From Erythroxylum novogranatense (lineage: Eukaryota; Streptophyta; Magnoliopsida; Malpighiales; Erythroxylaceae): 64,000 nt of DNA. The stretch lies in the NCBI GenBank assembly GCA_029891385.1, contig CM057228.1, positions 53,283,783-53,347,782 of the forward strand, written 5' to 3'. The notes beneath the pieces are model-generated. The model saw only the letters and a program-made list of their open reading frames with translations. It did not search any database and was not told the origin of the DNA. Position 1 is the stretch's first letter; every line of letters begins with the position of its first letter. Shown here one piece after another: positions 37,586 to 48,206 of this stretch. The translations under genes and the position numbers were made by a program.

Positions 37586-39043
37586 TCATTTCTCAAACTC
37601 TGAACTCTTCAAAACCTCTTCGTAGAGCAATACGTCATTCTGTTCATTCACGAGAAATCCATATCTCTCAGGAACAAATCGTATCCTACGTGATCTACGA
37701 ATTTCGCGTGTTGTAGAAGGTTGAACTGTTACTTCATCTGTATGAGTCACAGTTTCAGGTTCAGGCAGTTGATCTGCGTCTGTTCGAGCATCTTGAACTT
37801 CTTTAAGTTCAATTTTGCTCCCACTGTCCTCTTGTAAAAGAAACTCTTTCTCTAAAAAGACAGCATGCTTTGAAACAAACACCTTTTGTTCCTCAGCAAG
37901 GTAGAATTGATATCCCACTGTTTCTTTAGGATATCCTACGAACAAACATTTGTCAGACTTTGCATCAAGTTTATCTGACTGTATCCACTTCACATAAGCA
38001 GGACAACCCCAAACTTTCAAATGAGTAAGATAGGGTCTTTTGTTAGTCCACATCTCATATGGAATAACATCAACTGTCTTTGATGGAACTCTGTTTAACA
38101 AATAAATAGATGTCTCGAGTGCATACCCCCAAAAGGATTTTGGTAACTTTGCAAAGCCCATCATCGATCGTACCATGTCTAACAAGGTTCGATTTCTCCT
38201 TTCAGCCACACCATTATCTTTGTGGTGTGTAAGGTGGAGTCCATTGAGATAAAATCTCATTATCTACGAGATAATCTAAAATTGTTGGTCTAAGTATTCC
38301 CACCACGATCGGATCGTAATGTTTTGATACTTTTCCCAAGTTGGTTTTCTACTTCATTTCGAATTGTTTGAACTTTTCAAATGCTTGATTTGTATCTCAT
38401 CGATCTGGTACCCATATCGAGAATAATCATCGATAAAGGTAATGAAGTAAAGACAACCCCTTCTAGCCTGGATGGACATCGGACCACATACATCTGAATG
38501 TATTAGGTCTAATACTCCGATCATTCGCTCACCCTTTCCTTAAAGGGTAACTTAGTCATCTTGCCTAATAAACAAGATTCACATGTGTCATATGATTCAT
38601 AATCAAATGACCCTAAACTACCACTCTTATAAAGCTTAGCTATGCGTCTCTCATTTATATGGCCAAGGCGACAATGTCATAAGTAAGTTGATTTTAAATT
38701 ATCTCGTTTATGTCTTTTCGTGTCATTGACATTCATAATTGGATGTGACAAATCTAATATGTAAATTCTATTGCATAATGTACCAGTACCATAAAGCATT
38801 CCATTCAAACTAATAGAACAACCATTGCTACTAAAAGTCAAATGGAAACCAATCTATTTAAACAAGAAATGATAATATGTTCTTTGTTAAAACAGGTACA
38901 AAATAACATTCATCCAGTTTAATTACAAGCCCACTTGGGAGTGACAAAAAATAAGTGCCTACGGCTAATGCAGCAACTCTTGCTCCATTTCCTACACGCA
39001 GGTCTAGTTCTCCTTTACGAGTCGCTCATCGTCCTCGAGGTCC
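37586..39043 (-). pseudogene. copia A2 integrase region
   Basis: The clear part is 38260-37586, with GVAERRNRTLLDMVRSMM carrying the catalytic Glu, YEMWTNKRPYLTHLKVWGCP, the SDKCLFVGYPKET linker and the acidic C-terminal spacer. Upstream (38261-38560) the two Asp regions, [10 protein letters not shown] and RSDRGG, survive but in other frames, so at least two frameshifts occurred. 38561-39043 holds the gag-pre-integrase region in decayed form. TGA at about 37584 (Trp in relatives) separates it from the RT. Confidence 0.82.
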
Positions 39044-39614
39044 TCAGATATCATTACATATGTGTGAGCCACAGCCGGTATCTAATACCCATATGTTATG
39101 GTCAGAAACAGTATTATCCTCAATGATAAACATAACTGAAGAAGCCGAGGCATCTGATGCCTTCTTCTGCTTCAATTCTTCCAGATAGACTTTACAGTTT
39201 TGCTTCCAGTGGCCAGTCTTGCCACAATGGAAGCAAGTTCCTTTTGGTGCAGTTTCTTTGATTTTCTTTTTATCTGCACTTCCTTTTGGTTTCTTAGACC
39301 TTTTCTTCTTCATTTTCTTTTTCTTTGAACCAGAAGAAGTAGAGTCCACCACGAGCACTGGCTTGCTATCTTTCTTGATAGATTGCTCTGCTGTTTTGAG
39401 CAGGTTGATCAACTCAAGGATTGTCGTGGATATTTGGTTCATCCGATAGTTTAACATAAACTGTGAATAACTATAAGACAATCCAACCAAAATTAAGTCA
39501 ACACTTAATTCATAATCCATAACAAAATCCAAGACGGCCAACCTCTCAATATACCCATTCATCTTCAGCGCATACTGCACTGCAGATGAACCTAGAGTCA
39601 TCTTAGTAGTGAAG
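39044..39614 (-). pseudogene. copia A2 gag C-terminal half with protease start
   Basis: Continues gag beyond the solo LTR insertion. It has KMNGYIERLAVLDFVMDYEL, a lysine-rich linker (KKKKMKKKRSKKPKG), an intact CCHC knuckle CFHCGKTGHWKQNCK and the protease motif LDTGCGSH. The frame is in phase with 44267-43912 when one TGAAG copy is counted, so the insert is the main break in gag. Confidence 0.88.
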
Positions 39615-42600
39615 TGTTGGACCCCGATTTTTAAGTGGAATTTAGAAATAAGAAATGATATAAAATAAGTGTTATATATATATATATATGTTGTATGTAT
39701 GCTTTAAGGAAACTTATGAGAAAAGCATTATTGGATGTTGATGTATTTGATAATTGTGGAGATTGGTATGGTTTATAAAAGTTCAAGTCGATGAGTTGAT
39801 TGAAATGAAGTTAAATAGCAAGAATTAAAAAGAAAAAGTGTGAAAATTTGAAGAATTTAGAAAGCTTGACTTTGGGGATGAATAGTGAAAATTGTTTGAC
39901 TTGGGAGTTGACTTTTTGATTTTGGGAAAATTTGAGAAAATTATCTTCTGAAAATTTGTAGTTTATGTCAAGAGCTTTCTGTAGCCATAAAGTTTGATAT
40001 TTTTCGATATCGGGAGTGAGGGTTATGATCAGTCAAAGTTCGCTTGAAGTTTAACTTTTTGAGGAAAAATTTGAGGAAATGATCAACATGAAAATTGTAG
40101 CCTCTGTTGAGAGCTTTTTTTGGACATAAAGTTTGCTATTTTTCGATGTCGGGATTGAGAGATATGAATTTCTGAAGATATGCTTGGTTTTGAAAATGCT
40201 ATTAAGTATAGATTTGTGTGTTCTATACTTCGAGGCCACTCGTCGTATGGATTTAGTTTGAATTAGAGTACGTGATCTTCATGAAAGTTTTAGATGATGT
40301 TTTTATCTTTCCATTGATATGAAGTTTGCAATTTTTCGATATCGGAGCTAGGAGTTATGAGCGATTAAAAATTGGAAGTCGTTTAGGAAAAGCTGTTTTG
40401 GACAGAATCCTTCATGGAGGTTTTGACCTTTTTTGAGACCTAATTTGATTTTGAGTACTTCAGGGTAGTTGTAGAGCTTCCTTTGATCTTTTTATTGACA
40501 CCAAATTTTTCAAATTCTGAGATCGGGATCGAGAGATATGATTTTTGAAAAGTTTGGTTTTGAAGTTCCGTTACTTCGTTTCTTTATCCGATCCCTTTCG
40601 TAATCTTTTGCTTATAATTCCTTCGTCCGACATCCGATTGATTTGATTCTCGAAGCGTTGGATTCCTAAGACGATTAATTTCATTTTCTTGAAGAATTAT
40701 GATTTTTAGGAGATTAAATGGAAAGAGATTGATTGAACCAAAGTAAGAGATTTGGTTATAGGTTATAAGTTGGATAATTTTCTGAACATGGTTCAGTATT
40801 TTGCGATTTTTGGGAGCTGTACAACTCCGATTGAGTTGATTCTTGAGGAAAAATAAAGTTAAGATATAGGGCTACAACTCTTGTGAAGGGATCGAAATTT
40901 AAATTCATTCCTAAGATTGTTAATTTCTGGACTGAAGTTATGTTAATGTTCAGTCTCGGATTTTGTGAAGGTCCGATAGTATTTCGGCTATAACTTCTTT
41001 GTTTCTGATCCGAATTGAGCGCAGTTGGTGGCGTTGGATTCGTATGATTGAGAGGAACATTTCTCTAGAAGAAAGTTTTGACAAATTCCTTCAAATTGAT
41101 AGTGCGAATCAACCCGCAAGTAGGCATGACATAAAGTAACATGTTAGGGGCATTTTGGTCTTTTTATCACATTTTAAATGACATGGCTTTAAACATATGG
41201 TGAGGTGTCGTTTGAAGCATTATAAGGCCACGATTTAGGCTAGAAATGAGAATAAAGGAGAAGAGAAATAAGAAGAAGAAGAAAGATGTAGAAGAATTCG
41301 GTTATGGAGAAAAGAAGAGGGAGAAAGGTAAGTTTCCACTTTTCTACTTGATTCTTAAGGCTTTTGGGATTTTTTTCAAGAAGGAAATGGAAGGAGAATG
41401 AAGAGAGCATCTTCATAAGCCAAGAAATTCGAAAATTGGAGGAGAAATGAGGTAAGAGAAAATTTTGAGCTTTAAGATTTTGATGAATTTTTGGTTTAGA
41501 AACATGGATAAGGACTTGGGTTTGTGATTTATGAAGTTGATTTTGATATATATGCTTTAGGTTGTGTTTAATTTTGGATGGAAATTTGATTAAGGTTTAG
41601 GCTTAATTTTGTGATTAAGAATTTTGTGAAATTTTGGTGTAGAATTATAGATAATGATATGGGTTTGTGGAATATGAAGTTAATTTTGAAGAAATTGTAT
41701 TTTATGGTATTGAATTTGGATAAATTGGTTTAGGCCAATTTTAAGATTTGGGGAATTTTGGAATTTATGATTTAGATAGATTGATTTTATATGGAATTGG
41801 TGTTTTCTAAGTCTAATTTGAAGAATTAAGTGAATTATGATATTTATTTTGGATAATTATGGCTTAGGGAATTTTAAAGTTGAGGAAAGAAGAAGGAATT
41901 TGGAGATTCGATGCTTTGGGCAAAGTATTAGCGTCAATTCGAGGTGGGTGATGTATTTATATTTTGAATCATGAGTAAATTATGTGATTTTGAAAAATCA
42001 AGAAAAGAATAATATTTTTGAAATTATGTTTTCAAAGGATTTGAAAATAATTATTCAAAGATTTACGTTAAAATGTTTGAAAATGATTTGGGAAAATTGT
42101 AGAAAAATTTGAGAATACAAGATTTATGAAAATTGTGTTTCGCATTTTTGAAAATGTGAACCATCTTTGTTTATGCATTAATATATATTGATTGTGGGTT
42201 GAAAAAATACTTGCACTCTTTTTATGCATTTGAATGATATACGATTAATTGAGTTATTGAATATGATTGTTATATAAAATGATTGTGAATTTGTAAGAAA
42301 TTGATTGGTAAATTTGTATTTTTGCAGCATGACATATGAAATTTTGTGCTTAGTGAATGTAACTGTCTAGTAAGACACGACATGAAAATGTGAAATTTTG
42401 AAAAGTGCCTTCGAGCAATCTGTTTGTTTTAAGCATGAATATGTGAATTGTATGGGTTTGGTAAGGTCCCTCCGTAGAGTCGATTACTTGTCTCCTCTCG
42501 ATAGCCTTCTCCTACTGCCTAGAAGTGGCTTAGGAGTTCGATTCGGACTCCCTCTGTTTCACTGCCGCATGACCATTATGCGAGAATAAAGACGTCTCGT

Positions 42601-43906
42601 TAGACCGAAACCAAACCATTTTGTTATGTTATGTGATTTTTGATTTTGTTTATGTGCATGAAATTTCTCCAATGTGATTGCATTCATGTTTATGAGAAAT
42701 TTTGAAAATGAGAAAAGGGTTTTCAACCATGAAATTATAGAAATTTGATATGAAAAGTTTGGAAAATTAAAAGGGTTTGAGAAAATATTTGAAAGTTGAA
42801 AAGTTTGAAAACTAAGCCTTTTGGCAAAAAGTTTATGAAAATTGATTTACGCTTATTATTCAGGTTTATAAATATGTTACCCACGAGCTTCCGAGCTCAT
42901 TTCCCTTTCATCCTCATCTCCAAGTTTCGATGCGTGAGATCGGATGAAAGAGTGTCAAGACATTCGATTCGATTTTGTAGTATTTGGATTTTGTGTAAAT
43001 TGAGATTTTGGTATTAAAATTGGATATGGCTTAAATTGCCATGTAAGTATATGATTTATGAAGTTTGTATGTAATTGTGTATATTGGGTTGATGCAAAAG
43101 AATGAAGAGGTTGATGTACGGATTTAAAATCTGTAATTGTAAATAATTTTGAAAATTGTATATCAAATTGTGTATAATTTTGGGAAAATATATTGTTAAT
43201 TGATATGGGAATTTGATTGAATTGTTTAGAACTAAGATTGCGTTTGTTGCTGGTGTTTGGATTCCGGACAGGAGAGTCCGATGATTCTAGATTTTGTGAT
43301 ATTAGAAGTGTATTTTGGCTTTGCAGGAATTTTTGGGATAGGATAAATGCAGTAGTTATCTTTGAATTTTCGTTAGAAAATAAATTGAAAAGAAGAAAAT
43401 AAAATTTAGATGTATGAAAGATGGATTTATGAGATTGGTATTAATGTTAAGAAGTTTATTATGATTTGAGTGCGATTTGGGATTTGTATGAGTATTCAAG
43501 CATATGATGATTTTGTATGTAATGAAATAAAGTGATTAAGAAAGAAAAGACAAGGAATAAGAAAGGGAAAAAAAATTATACCGGATTTCGGAATGGTACG
43601 TCTTAGGGTTTCCAACGCGATTATGTTCATTCGATCGTTTTCTTTGATTATTGTTCTCGGATGTCGGATATGTTTCAGTTTAATTGATTATTTCGTTTAT
43701 CCCCGCCTTATGATTCGATTCTATTGATTTCTGTCGATTTGGTATTCGATTTTGATTTGCATTTGCTTCGAGTATGCGCTTCGCTTTCGATTCTTATGCT
43801 TTGTTTTCTGATTCGAAATTTCGATTCGAAATTTTCGTTTCCATTCGATTCTGTTTTCCGTTTTGCTTTTCCGGTTGGGATCCGGTTTCCGGATCGGGTC
43901 CCAACA
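39615..43906 (+). mobile_element. 4.3-kb solo LTR of a gypsy-type element, inside A2 gag
   Basis: A 4292-bp segment starting TGTTGGACCCCGATTTTT and ending TCGGGTCCCAACA, flanked by perfect TGAAG copies (39610-39614 and 43907-43911). No domain-bearing frame and no internal copy of its own ends was found, so it is a solo LTR and not a small complete element. Its start matches the start of the gypsy C LTR in that element's own direction (TGTTGGACCCCGA), suggesting a related chromovirus. The block GCATGACCATTATGCGAG near 42570 and the GAGCTTCCGAGCTCATTT hairpin near 42886 fit such LTRs. Confidence 0.85.
39988..40542 (+). repeat. Degenerate repeated module inside the solo LTR
   Basis: Four imperfect copies of AAGTTTG.TATTTTTCGATATCGGGA...GAGAG.TATGA start near 39988, 40127, 40317 and 40495. 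The core CGATATCG is palindromic in copies 1 and 3. Confidence 0.65.
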
Positions 43907-43911
43907 TGAAG

Positions 43912-44267
43912 AGTAGTCTCGAGGTCTCGAACCTTTCAGACCGAGCTTGCTCATCAAAAAGCTCTCTAAGATGAAACACTATGGTATTAGCATCCATAGA
44001 CTCACGCCGCTTCGCACTCCGTGACATAGAGGCGAGCATAATACAGGTAGCCATGTCACTATCTTTGAAATGCTTACGATATACTTTCTGATCCTCATCA
44101 AAAGCATCAACAGCAGGTGGATCAGGAAGTGGAACATCTAGGACATATCCCAGTTCCTCAGATCTGAGAACAATTCTCAGATTTCTCAGCCAATCGAGAA
44201 AATTAGGTCCAGTTAATTTATTAGAGTCCATAAGTGAGCGCAAATTCACACTAGAAGACATCTTCAA
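43912..44267 (-). pseudogene. copia A2 gag N-terminal part
   Basis: ATG at 44267 (MKMSSSVNLRSLMDSN) followed by KLTGPNFLDWLRNLRIVLR, the typical copia gag start, then CIMLASMS and LRELFDEQARSERFETS. Cut at 43912 by the solo LTR. The frame appears to run on into the LTR to 43794, but that tail is not gag. Confidence 0.88.
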
Positions 44268-44424
44268 TAAACCTAACGGGAAAGCGAGAAAGAATGTTAT
44301 AATAGAATTACATGCATGATCATAAGGACTTGCATGACATGCATATGGCTCCCACTAGTTTCAAAGAATCCATAACCCTCATTACAAATCCAAGAAACAT
44401 TATGACAAAATGTCCTAGTGGGTC

Positions 44425-44606
44425 GATATCCGACATTACTAAAAATGACATTGGGTTTACCCAACAAGCCACCTTAGGTTAATCGGTAGGTATCGGTCAT
44501 ACCAATTGTATCATAGATATCCGACATTACTAAAATGACCTTGGGTTTACCCAACAAGTCACCTTAGATCAATCGGCAGGTATCGGTCATACTAATTACA
44601 TCACAG
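44425..44606. repeat. Tandem duplication, 91-bp period, in A2 leader
   Basis: GATATCCGACATTACTAAAA starts two adjacent copies (44425 and 44516), each running through GGGTTTACCCAACAAG and TATCGGTCATAC. Copia B has a single copy near 29153-29240. Confidence 0.88.
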
Positions 44607-45040
44607 GTGCAATTATCGACTAGTGCTATCAACTCGTGATGTATGCACACACATTGGGTCATCAACTCTTGATGCGCGTACATCTGATGTACACTACCCA
44701 ATTTTGCCTCTGTCTATGTTAACCTTGAGTTTACTCAACAAATCAACGCTTCTAGTGAAAACCGACCCATTAATCCGAAAATCTTATTTCCATGGTTCGA
44801 ACATATCCGTATAGAGTGAGCTTGGGTTTACCCAACAACCCGAACTCTATAAGAACTCTGGTTCTCCCCATATTAATGGAAGGCGTTAGTTTTCATATTA
44901 AGTGTGAGAGATTTCAAACTCTGGTCTCATCCAAGCTATAGGATTATAGTCACCATGACTATATGGAATGATTTAGGGCATTTCATCAATCACATCGAAT
45001 CTATACCTATAATCATCCATCATCCCACCTAAGCATGTGT

Positions 45041-45265
45041 AAGTCGACTTGTCTGAGCATGCAAGTCGACTTATGCTACTGTGCACATGCAAGTCGACTT
45101 ATACCATTGTGCAAGTCGACTTACGCTACTACGCACATGCAAGTCGACTTATACCATTGTGCAAGTCGACTTACCTAACTACTGTGCACGAGCAAGTCGA
45201 CTTGTGCATGTGTAAGTCGACTTACCTGAGAATGCAAGTCGACTTATGCATGTATAAGTCGACTT
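45041..45265. repeat. Array of ten AAGTCGACTT palindromes
   Basis: Exact 10-bp palindromes start at 45041, 45063, 45091, 45113, 45141, 45163, 45194, 45214, 45236 and 45256. Spacings are 22, 28, 22, 28, 22, 31, 20, 22 and 20 bp, so the first six form a 50-bp two-unit repeat. The frame 45049-45273 merely translates the repeats. Confidence 0.95.
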
Positions 45266-46357
45266 ATATTTAGAATTGCTCTCATCGGCTAATTTCTCAA
45301 TCCGTGCAGTTTCAATTCACAATACCAAGTGTAATATACTTTACTTTGATGTATCAATGAAACACTTTCATTGTATCATGCTTACCATATATAATCATAC
45401 TAAACATGAAAAACTTGAAATTGATTAATACACTATTATTCCCTTAGATTTCCAAATAATTTTGAGAATACCAAATTATCTTCCTAAGTATCTCAAGGTA
45501 GTCTACACTTTATCAAGAATACTTCGGAACTAGTCACAAAATTGGTGACGGCCAAAACAATCAAGATAAGGAAAAATACTAACGAGACGCTAATGAGACA
45601 CATTTGACATCCGAAAATTTTTGAAAACCCAATTTCAAGAAAATCAGTTTGGCAAGCATACAACATCAATGTAACATATTTTTAATCACATTAAAAATGA
45701 TCCAAGGCATTGGAACCAAAAAATACGCAATCAATCATTCCAAACAAAACAGTTCCAGCAACTTTCTCAAAACTGTCAAGCTCTGTCTTTTGCTTGAAAA
45801 ACTCATTGAAACAATTTCAATAAATTCTTAGAAAATTACATAGGTTACAACATGTCCACAACATGCTCCATGAATTTTTTTAGGATTTATTTCCAACAAA
45901 AACTTAACCAACCTCAGCAACAAAACCAATGTGGAATCTGTGTTCCTCAACACAGATATTCCCAGCAGCACACAATAAATTCTCAAATAAATAGTCAATC
46001 ACCTCGAAAACATTTTTCCATCCTCATAGACATTTATAAAAATGTTAGAGACATGTCGGTGAAAGAAAGTCCGAAAACAAAAATTCTATAATTTATTCTC
46101 GAATTTATAAGCATGTCTGTTCAAAGAATGTGCATAAACACAGCAACCAGAACATAAGGGAATAAATTAGCAAAACCATATCAAATCACATTGATAAATT
46201 CTGTTCTTCCACAGACATATTCAACAACATCTTATGAGCACATCTGGGCAAGAAATTTTCGAAAACAAGTTTTCTAGCACAGTCAACATGCATCATCGTC
46301 ACAACCAATAAGCAGCTCCAACCTTGTTATGATTTCTTCGTTATATACGACAAAAGT

Positions 46358-46370
46358 GGCTTTGATACTA
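46358..46370 (-). promoter_or_regulatory. tRNA-iMet primer binding site of A2 (mutated)
   Basis: Minus strand TAGTATCAAAGCC, against TGGTATCAGAGCC in the intact site; two G positions are now A. Confidence 0.75.
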
Positions 46371-46371
46371 C

Positions 46372-48206
46372 TGTAGGAAAATCCCGGTGTGTGCATCACA
46401 TGTACACGGTACGGAAAACAAAAATTTTTGTTCCGGGACCTTCCCGAAAGCCAGGACCCATGTGTCTATATAACGATGTCAAACTATAACGACCAAATGA
46501 GACTGTCTCTAACGGTATCCACGCAGAGGTCGGAGAACCTAACCGGGGCAAACCTTTTGACCCGAAAATAGCTAGAATAAAGTGAAGACTGCTAGATCTT
46601 ACCTTATTCTTAGAGAGCTAAGGAGAAGAAGCTTGAAGAAGAAGCTTGGAGAGGAGAGTATGAAGCTTGAAGATGGATGATGAAGAGAGAGTAAGCTTAG
46701 GATTTTAAAACCCTTTTTTTAAAACCCACGACCATCAACACTTTTTGGTCTTCAAATTGATCTCTTCTTCTCAAGGCCACTTGTCACACACAATGATCAC
46801 CTTCTTTTTGTCCTTTAGTTCATTTTGTCTTTAACATTTAAAGCCATTAATGGCTAAAGATATCATCATCAATTTGGTCTTCTCTCCTCCTTCCACGTTA
46901 GTCACATATATATATATATATATTACTTAATTAATTAATAAGATATATATATATTAATGCTGAAGTGGTCCAGTCACACTGGGGTCGGTCCTACCGGGTC
47001 CCGGTATGGAAAAAACACCAAAGACCTGTCTCAGCAATATCGATGTCGCGATCTCATCGGGACATATCTCAATCTCATCGGGATCCATTTAGTCCTATTG
47101 CTCTCCATATATTGGATCTCTGTCCAAAACTATTTTATGAATTCTCCGAATCACTCTTATGCGTGTGACCCATTAGGTTCCCAGTTATGTTGGCTACTTA
47201 GATTAACACTTAATCTGAGCAAGTCATGAGCGGTATCTAGCAATACATCATGACCCCCAATTGACTGGAAAGTAATTGGTTTGACGAATGAACCTATGTT
47301 CATCACGAACCATATCATGAACCTTTCCATAGACAATTACTGTGCAATTCGTCCTTTCACCATGCTATACCCCACTTGGTTATGAGTATGGGCAAAGTGT
47401 CAACTCTTACTAGAATGACTACGTCAAATCTAGTCCAAGTGATATCAGTTCTCGTCCTGGGACTCATTACTTTATATGTCACTGAAAACACTCTTCATGA
47501 CATATGAACTCCGGCCAGAGATTTTCAAGTAATGACCCTGACAAAAGGCCATGGGTATCATCTTTTGCTATCACAGAAGTGGTGAATCCTCTATTGGCTA
47601 CTCAATTACCTTCGAATACCTCAAACTGCACTCCAATCACCACCCTATGAGCGAATTCGTAAGACAACAAGGAATGGAGTCAGCACGTAATCAAGATTCA
47701 AGATATCCTCGAGTACCTCAAGTCTAAGGATACTTGCACCATTGCTATGATGAGATTATCACTGACATTAGAATAGGACATCCATGTGATGATCTCATAG
47801 TAGGTCATCCAATGTACTTACTACCTCTAGTAAGCATTCACATCTCAACCCTAAATATCTCATATTTACAGTTTCTGAGATCCACTGCTTGATCAAATCA
47901 AGGAGCTTGACATGTGCTAGTCTCTCGGATTAATGATGTCCAGCCAGAATCCTATAACTAGGATAATTTAGATATCTTGACATAATTGCACATGATAGGA
48001 ATCTCATAGTATGATCACATCATAATTTTCTTCATGCTATGTCATATATCATGGACTTCATTAATTTGCTTATAGATCAATATCAATTCATAAATAATGA
48101 ACACCAAATTAATGAAATATGCCTTTCTTTATTTATTCATAAAGTATGTACACAACTTTGTACAAAACGCACTAAAGGCGATTGCCTTTAGGGCACTACT
48201 CTAACA
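46372..48206 (-). repeat. 5' LTR of copia A2
   Basis: 1835 bp, the partner of 34224-36048. Ends CTACTCTAACA and is followed by the GCCTC target copy. Confidence 0.93.

Larger units (their letters stand above)
44281..46359 (-). other. Long untranslated leader of copia A2
   Basis: About 2.1 kb between gag and the 5' LTR. Alignable with A1 (1-1066) and B (28991-30718). It has no gene and holds a 91-bp duplication and the AAGTCGACTT array. Confidence 0.8.
34224..48206 (-). mobile_element. Ty1/copia retrotransposon A2, nested in gypsy C
   Basis: LTRs at 34224-36048 and 46372-48206 with a perfect GCCTC target duplication (34219-34223 and 48207-48211). Minus-strand order: 5' LTR, long leader, gag, protease, integrase, RT/RNase H, polypurine tract, 3' LTR. 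Without the solo LTR inside gag it is ~9.7 kb. It is the same family as A1. The LTRs are very alike over long stretches, suggesting a fairly recent insertion, though pol carries stops and frameshifts. Confidence 0.93.

Noticed and set aside
42886..42910. Rho-independent-like hairpin
   Set aside because: Bacterial terminator logic does not apply in a plant LTR; the GAGCTTCCGAGCTC palindrome is better treated as LTR sequence.
45041..45265. CRISPR-like look of a regularly spaced repeat array
   Set aside because: The repeat is only 10 bp, spacers are short, similar to each other and alternate 22/28 bp in start-to-start distance, and the context is a plant retrotransposon leader.
45049..45273. 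74-residue frame with repeated Cys-Lys-Ser-Thr-Tyr and Gln-Val-Asp-Leu
   Set aside because: It is the translation of the palindrome array and runs opposite to the element; no sign of a gene.
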